Origin: Pseudomonas sp. W4I3
Lineage (GTDB): Bacteria; Pseudomonadota; Gammaproteobacteria; Pseudomonadales; Pseudomonadaceae
Direction: 5' to 3'
Assembly (NCBI RefSeq): GCF_030816195.1
Contig: NZ_JAUSXS010000001.1
Span: forward strand, 1,077,501 to 1,141,500
DNA length: 64,000 nt
Shown here: in pieces, positions 60,701 to 64,000 of the stretch
Layout: every line of letters begins with the position of its first letter
Position numbering within the stretch: the first letter of the stretch is position 1
Notes under the pieces: model-generated
The model's input: only the letters and a program-made list of their open reading frames with translations
Databases searched by the model: none
What the model was told of the DNA's origin: nothing
Position numbers and translations under genes: made by a program

Positions 60701-62224
60701 TCGATTGAAGACTTGTCGCAGCTGATTTTCGACCTTAAACAAGTCAACCCGCAGGCCCTGGTCTCGGTGAAACTGGTCGCGGAAGCCGGCGTGGGCACCA
60801 TCGCCGCCGGTGTGGCCAAGGCCTATGCCGACCTGATCACCATTTCCGGCTACGACGGCGGCACCGGCGCTTCGCCGCTGACCTCGATCAAATATGCCGG
60901 CGCACCCTGGGAACTCGGCCTGGCCGAAACCCACCAGACCCTGCGCGGCAACGACCTGCGCGGCAAAGTGCGGGTACAGACCGACGGCGGCTTGAAAACC
61001 GGCCTCGACGTGATCAAGGCCGCGATCCTCGGCGCCGAAAGCTTCGGTTTCGGCACCGCGCCGATGATCGCCCTGGGCTGCAAATACCTGCGCATCTGCC
61101 ACCTGAACAACTGCGCGACCGGGGTTGCCACCCAGAACGAGAAGCTGCGCAAGGATCACTACATCGGCACCGTCGACATGGTGGTGAATTTCTTCACCTA
61201 CGTCGCCGAAGAGACCCGTGAGTGGCTGGCCAAGCTGGGCGTGCGCTCGCTGGAAGAGCTGATCGGCCGTACCGATCTGCTGGACATTCTTGAAGGCCAG
61301 ACCGCCAAGCAACAGCACCTGGACCTGACGCCGCTGTTGGGCAGCGACCACATTCCGGCAGACAAGCCACAGTTCTGCCAGGTGGACCGCAACCCGCCGT
61401 TCGATAAAGGCCTGCTGGCCGAGAAGATGGTTGACCTCGCCGGCTCCTCGATCAACGACGCCAGCGGTGGTGAATTCGCCCTGGATATCTGCAACTGCGA
61501 CCGTTCCATCGGCGCGCGCATCTCCGGCGAAATCGCGCGCAAGCACGGCAACCAGGGCATGGCGAAAGCGCCGATCACCTTCCGCTTCAAGGGCACCGCG
61601 GGCCAGAGCTTCGGCGTGTGGAACGCCGGTGGCTTGCACATGTACCTGGAAGGCGATGCCAACGACTACGTGGGCAAGGGCATGACCGGCGGCAAGCTGG
61701 TGATCGTTGCGCCTCAAGGCAGCGTCTACAAGAGCCAGGAAAGTGCCATCATCGGCAACACCTGCCTGTACGGCGCCACCGGTGGCAAGCTGTTCGCCGC
61801 CGGCACTGCCGGTGAGCGTTTCGCCGTGCGTAACTCCGGCGCCCACACCGTGGTCGAAGGCACTGGCGATCACTGCTGCGAGTACATGACCGGTGGCTTT
61901 GTCGCGGTACTGGGCAAGACCGGTTACAACTTCGGTTCGGGCATGACCGGCGGTTTCGCCTACGTGCTCGACCAGGACAACACCTTCGTCGACAAGGTCA
62001 ACCACGAGTTGGTCGAGATCCAGCGGATCAGCGGCGAGGCCATGGAGTCGTACCGCAACCACTTGCAGCACGTGCTGGACGAGTACGTTGAGGAAACCGG
62101 CAGCGAATGGGGTCGTAACCTCGCCGAGAACCTCGATGATTACCTGCGTCGTTTCTGGCTGGTCAAGCCCAAGGCTGCCAACCTGAAATCGTTGCTTTCC
62201 AGCATCCGTGCCAACCCGCAGTGA
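57779..62224 (+). CDS. gltB: Glutamate synthase large subunit
   Basis: A 1481-residue enzyme that makes two glutamates from glutamine and 2-oxoglutarate. The glutaminase nucleophile is Cys15 (NCGFGLIAH), exposed by removing a short propeptide. The central and FMN-binding synthase domains follow, including [12 protein letters not shown] and [10 protein letters not shown]. The 3Fe-4S cysteines lie in [12 protein letters not shown]. The C-terminal beta-helix has many GTAG-like repeats. ATG 57779 is preferred to an upstream TTG. gltD follows after 32 bases. Confidence 0.97.
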   Translation: MKAGLYQPDEFKDNCGFGLIAHMQGEPSHTLLQTAIEALTCMTHRGGINADGKTGDGCGLLIQKPDQFLRAVAKEHFAVELPKQYAVGMVFFNQDPVKAQAARENMNREIVAAGLQLVGWRKVPIDTSVLGRLALERLPQIEQVFIAGDGLSDQDMAIKLFTSRRRSSVLNAADTDHYICSFSHKTIIYKGLMMPADLTAFYPDLSDERLQTAICVFHQRFSTNTLPKWPLAQPFRFLAHNGEINTITGNRNWAVARRTKFANDLMDLEELGPLVNRVGSDSSSMDNMLELMVTGGIDLFRGVRMIIPPAWQNVETMDPDLRAFYEYNSMHMEPWDGPAGVVMTDGRYAVCLLDRNGLRPARWVTTTNGFITLASEIGVWNYKPEDVIAKGRVGPGQILAVDTETGQILDTDAIDNRLKSRHPYKQWLRKNALRIQATMEDNDHGSAFYDVDQLKQYMKMYQVTFEERDQVLRPLGEQGYEAVGSMGDDTPMAVLSQRVRTPYDYFRQQFAQVTNPPIDPLREAIVMSLEVCLGAERNIFQESPEHASRVILSSPVVSPAKWRSLMTLERPGFDRQIIDLNYDESLGLEAAVRNVADQAEEAVRAGRTQIVLTDRHIAPGKLPIHASLATGAVHHRLTEKGLRCDSNILVETATARDPHHFAVLIGFGASAVYPFLAYEVLGDLIRTGEVLGDLYEVFKNYRKGITKGLLKILSKMGISTVTSYRGAQLFEAIGLSEEVCELSFRGVPSRIKGARFVDIEAEQKALAAEAWSARKPIQQGGLLKFVHGGEYHAYNPDVVSTLQAAVQQGDYAKFKQYTSLVDNRPVSMIRDLFKVKTLDTALDISEIEPLESILKRFDSAGISLGALSPEAHEALAEAMNRLGARSNSGEGGEDPARYGTLKSSKIKQVATGRFGVTPEYLVNAEVLQIKVAQGAKPGEGGQLPGGKVNGLIAKLRYAVPGVTLISPPPHHDIYSIEDLSQLIFDLKQVNPQALVSVKLVAEAGVGTIAAGVAKAYADLITISGYDGGTGASPLTSIKYAGAPWELGLAETHQTLRGNDLRGKVRVQTDGGLKTGLDVIKAAILGAESFGFGTAPMIALGCKYLRICHLNNCATGVATQNEKLRKDHYIGTVDMVVNFFTYVAEETREWLAKLGVRSLEELIGRTDLLDILEGQTAKQQHLDLTPLLGSDHIPADKPQFCQVDRNPPFDKGLLAEKMVDLAGSSINDASGGEFALDICNCDRSIGARISGEIARKHGNQGMAKAPITFRFKGTAGQSFGVWNAGGLHMYLEGDANDYVGKGMTGGKLVIVAPQGSVYKSQESAIIGNTCLYGATGGKLFAAGTAGERFAVRNSGAHTVVEGTGDHCCEYMTGGFVAVLGKTGYNFGSGMTGGFAYVLDQDNTFVDKVNHELVEIQRISGEAMESYRNHLQHVLDEYVEETGSEWGRNLAENLDDYLRRFWLVKPKAANLKSLLSSIRANPQ

Positions 62225-62247
62225 TATGCGCCTGAAGAGTTTGATGA

Positions 62248-63675
<1,428 letters not shown>

Positions 63676-63705
63676 CCCCGATCCCTGCTTGAAATGGGAT
63701 CAAAA

Positions 63706-63795
63706 TGTGGGAGGGGGCTTGCCCCCGATGGCGGAGTATCAGTCACCAGATTCACTGGCTGACACACTGCAATCGGGAGCAAGCCCCCTCCCACA
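63706..63795. repeat. Paired REP (GTGGGAGGGGGCTTGC family) after gltD
   Basis: Inverted copies from 63706 and ending at 63795, with an AGTATCAGTCACCAG stretch after the left arm that resembles the inner bases of the 19708 and 35241 elements. Confidence 0.92.
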
Positions 63796-63844
63796 TTTGT
63801 TTTGTGCTGTGTTCAAGCTGGCGCGACAAATTGACCCGATAGAC

Positions 63845-63872
63845 AAAAGGCACGGCGCATTCCGTGCCTTTT
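63845..63872 (+). terminator. Terminator between gltD and hemE
   Basis: Perfect stem AAAAGGCACGG against CCGTGCCTTTT with loop CGCATT. Confidence 0.88.
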
Positions 63873-63919
63873 GCGTCGCGCTCTGAGAAAATGCCCGCAC
63901 TTTTTTTGCGGATGCCGAC

Positions 63920-64000
63920 ATGACTGCCCTCAAGAACGACCGTTTCCTTCGTGCCCTGCTCAAGCAGCCCGTAGACGTCACCCCCGTGTGGATGATGCGT
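63920..64000 (+). CDS. hemE: Uroporphyrinogen decarboxylase HemE, N-terminal part (cut by window edge)
   Basis: The first 27 codons are present, ATG 63920 onward: [19 protein letters not shown] and then VTPVWMMR, the conserved N-terminus of HemE. Position after gltD agrees with Pseudomonas gene order. The rest lies outside the window. Confidence 0.92.
   Translation, partial: MTALKNDRFLRALLKQPVDVTPVWMMR

Noticed and set aside
57524..62071. An open frame of 1515 codons on the minus strand opposite gltB
   Set aside because: It is the mirror of the GC-rich codon pattern of gltB: rich in His, Gln, Val and Arg without domain motifs or a ribosome-binding site. gltB is an unmistakable complete enzyme.

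Overview
This is a 64 kb chromosomal segment from a Pseudomonas of the fluorescens group. It is GC-rich, its proteins read as close Pseudomonas orthologues throughout, and the intergenic spaces carry two families of paired REP palindromes (GTGGGAGGGGGCTTGC and GTAGGAGCGAGCTTGCTCGC) typical of that group. From memory, the gene order follows the P. aeruginosa PAO1 stretch from the hut locus to hemE. I see no rRNA, tRNA, CRISPR array, prophage or intact insertion sequence.

Layout. 1-9764: histidine utilisation (end of a permease, HutXWV importer, two HutH paralogues, HutT permease, HutI, HutG). 9886-11291: proline iminopeptidase and D-Tyr-tRNA deacylase. 11558-15873: osmoregulated periplasmic glucan synthesis (mdoGH). 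16060-19687: an amino-acid ABC importer with two tandem binding proteins. 19812-23770 (minus): two adjacent chemoreceptors with large helical periplasmic domains. 24024-29991 (minus): one housekeeping run, ubiE-ubiJ-ubiB-hisI-hisE-tatA-tatB-tatC-rsmE. 30136-37027: medium-chain polyhydroxyalkanoate (PHA) cluster, with phaI-phaF rightward and phaC1-phaZ-phaC2-phaD leftward. 37276-44936 (minus): a DUF971 protein, hslVU, argS, an FtsN-like SPOR protein and priA. 45181-50318: rpmE, a secreted nuclease, malic enzyme and penicillin-binding protein 1A. 50537-54104: a reduced pilM-N-OP-Q set. 54109-63675: aroK, aroB, an AAA/SPOR protein and glutamate synthase (gltBD). hemE begins at the right edge.

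Most notable points. (1) The first HutH paralogue (3074-4588) is a full-length open frame that lacks exactly the three residues that form the MIO cofactor, and it also lacks two other active-site residues. (2) The pilMNOPQ locus is built in a stripped-down form: PilM has lost the centre of its actin-like fold, PilO and PilP are one polypeptide without the PilP lipoprotein signal, and PilQ has no AMIN domains. This recalls the small HofMNOPQ set of enterobacteria more than a standard type IV pilus alignment complex. (3) Four conserved genes (mdoG, ubiE, malic enzyme, ponA) each carry one extra base that breaks the frame, with no other decay. Shared sequencing or assembly error is the simplest explanation. 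(4) Eleven palindromic repeat loci occupy gene boundaries, including two where a REP pair of one family sits inside a pair of the other.

Together the window joins nitrogen acquisition (hut, ABC importer, glutamate synthase), carbon storage (pha), envelope building (mdo, tat, ponA, SPOR proteins) and core synthesis (his, ubi, aro, argS, hemE).
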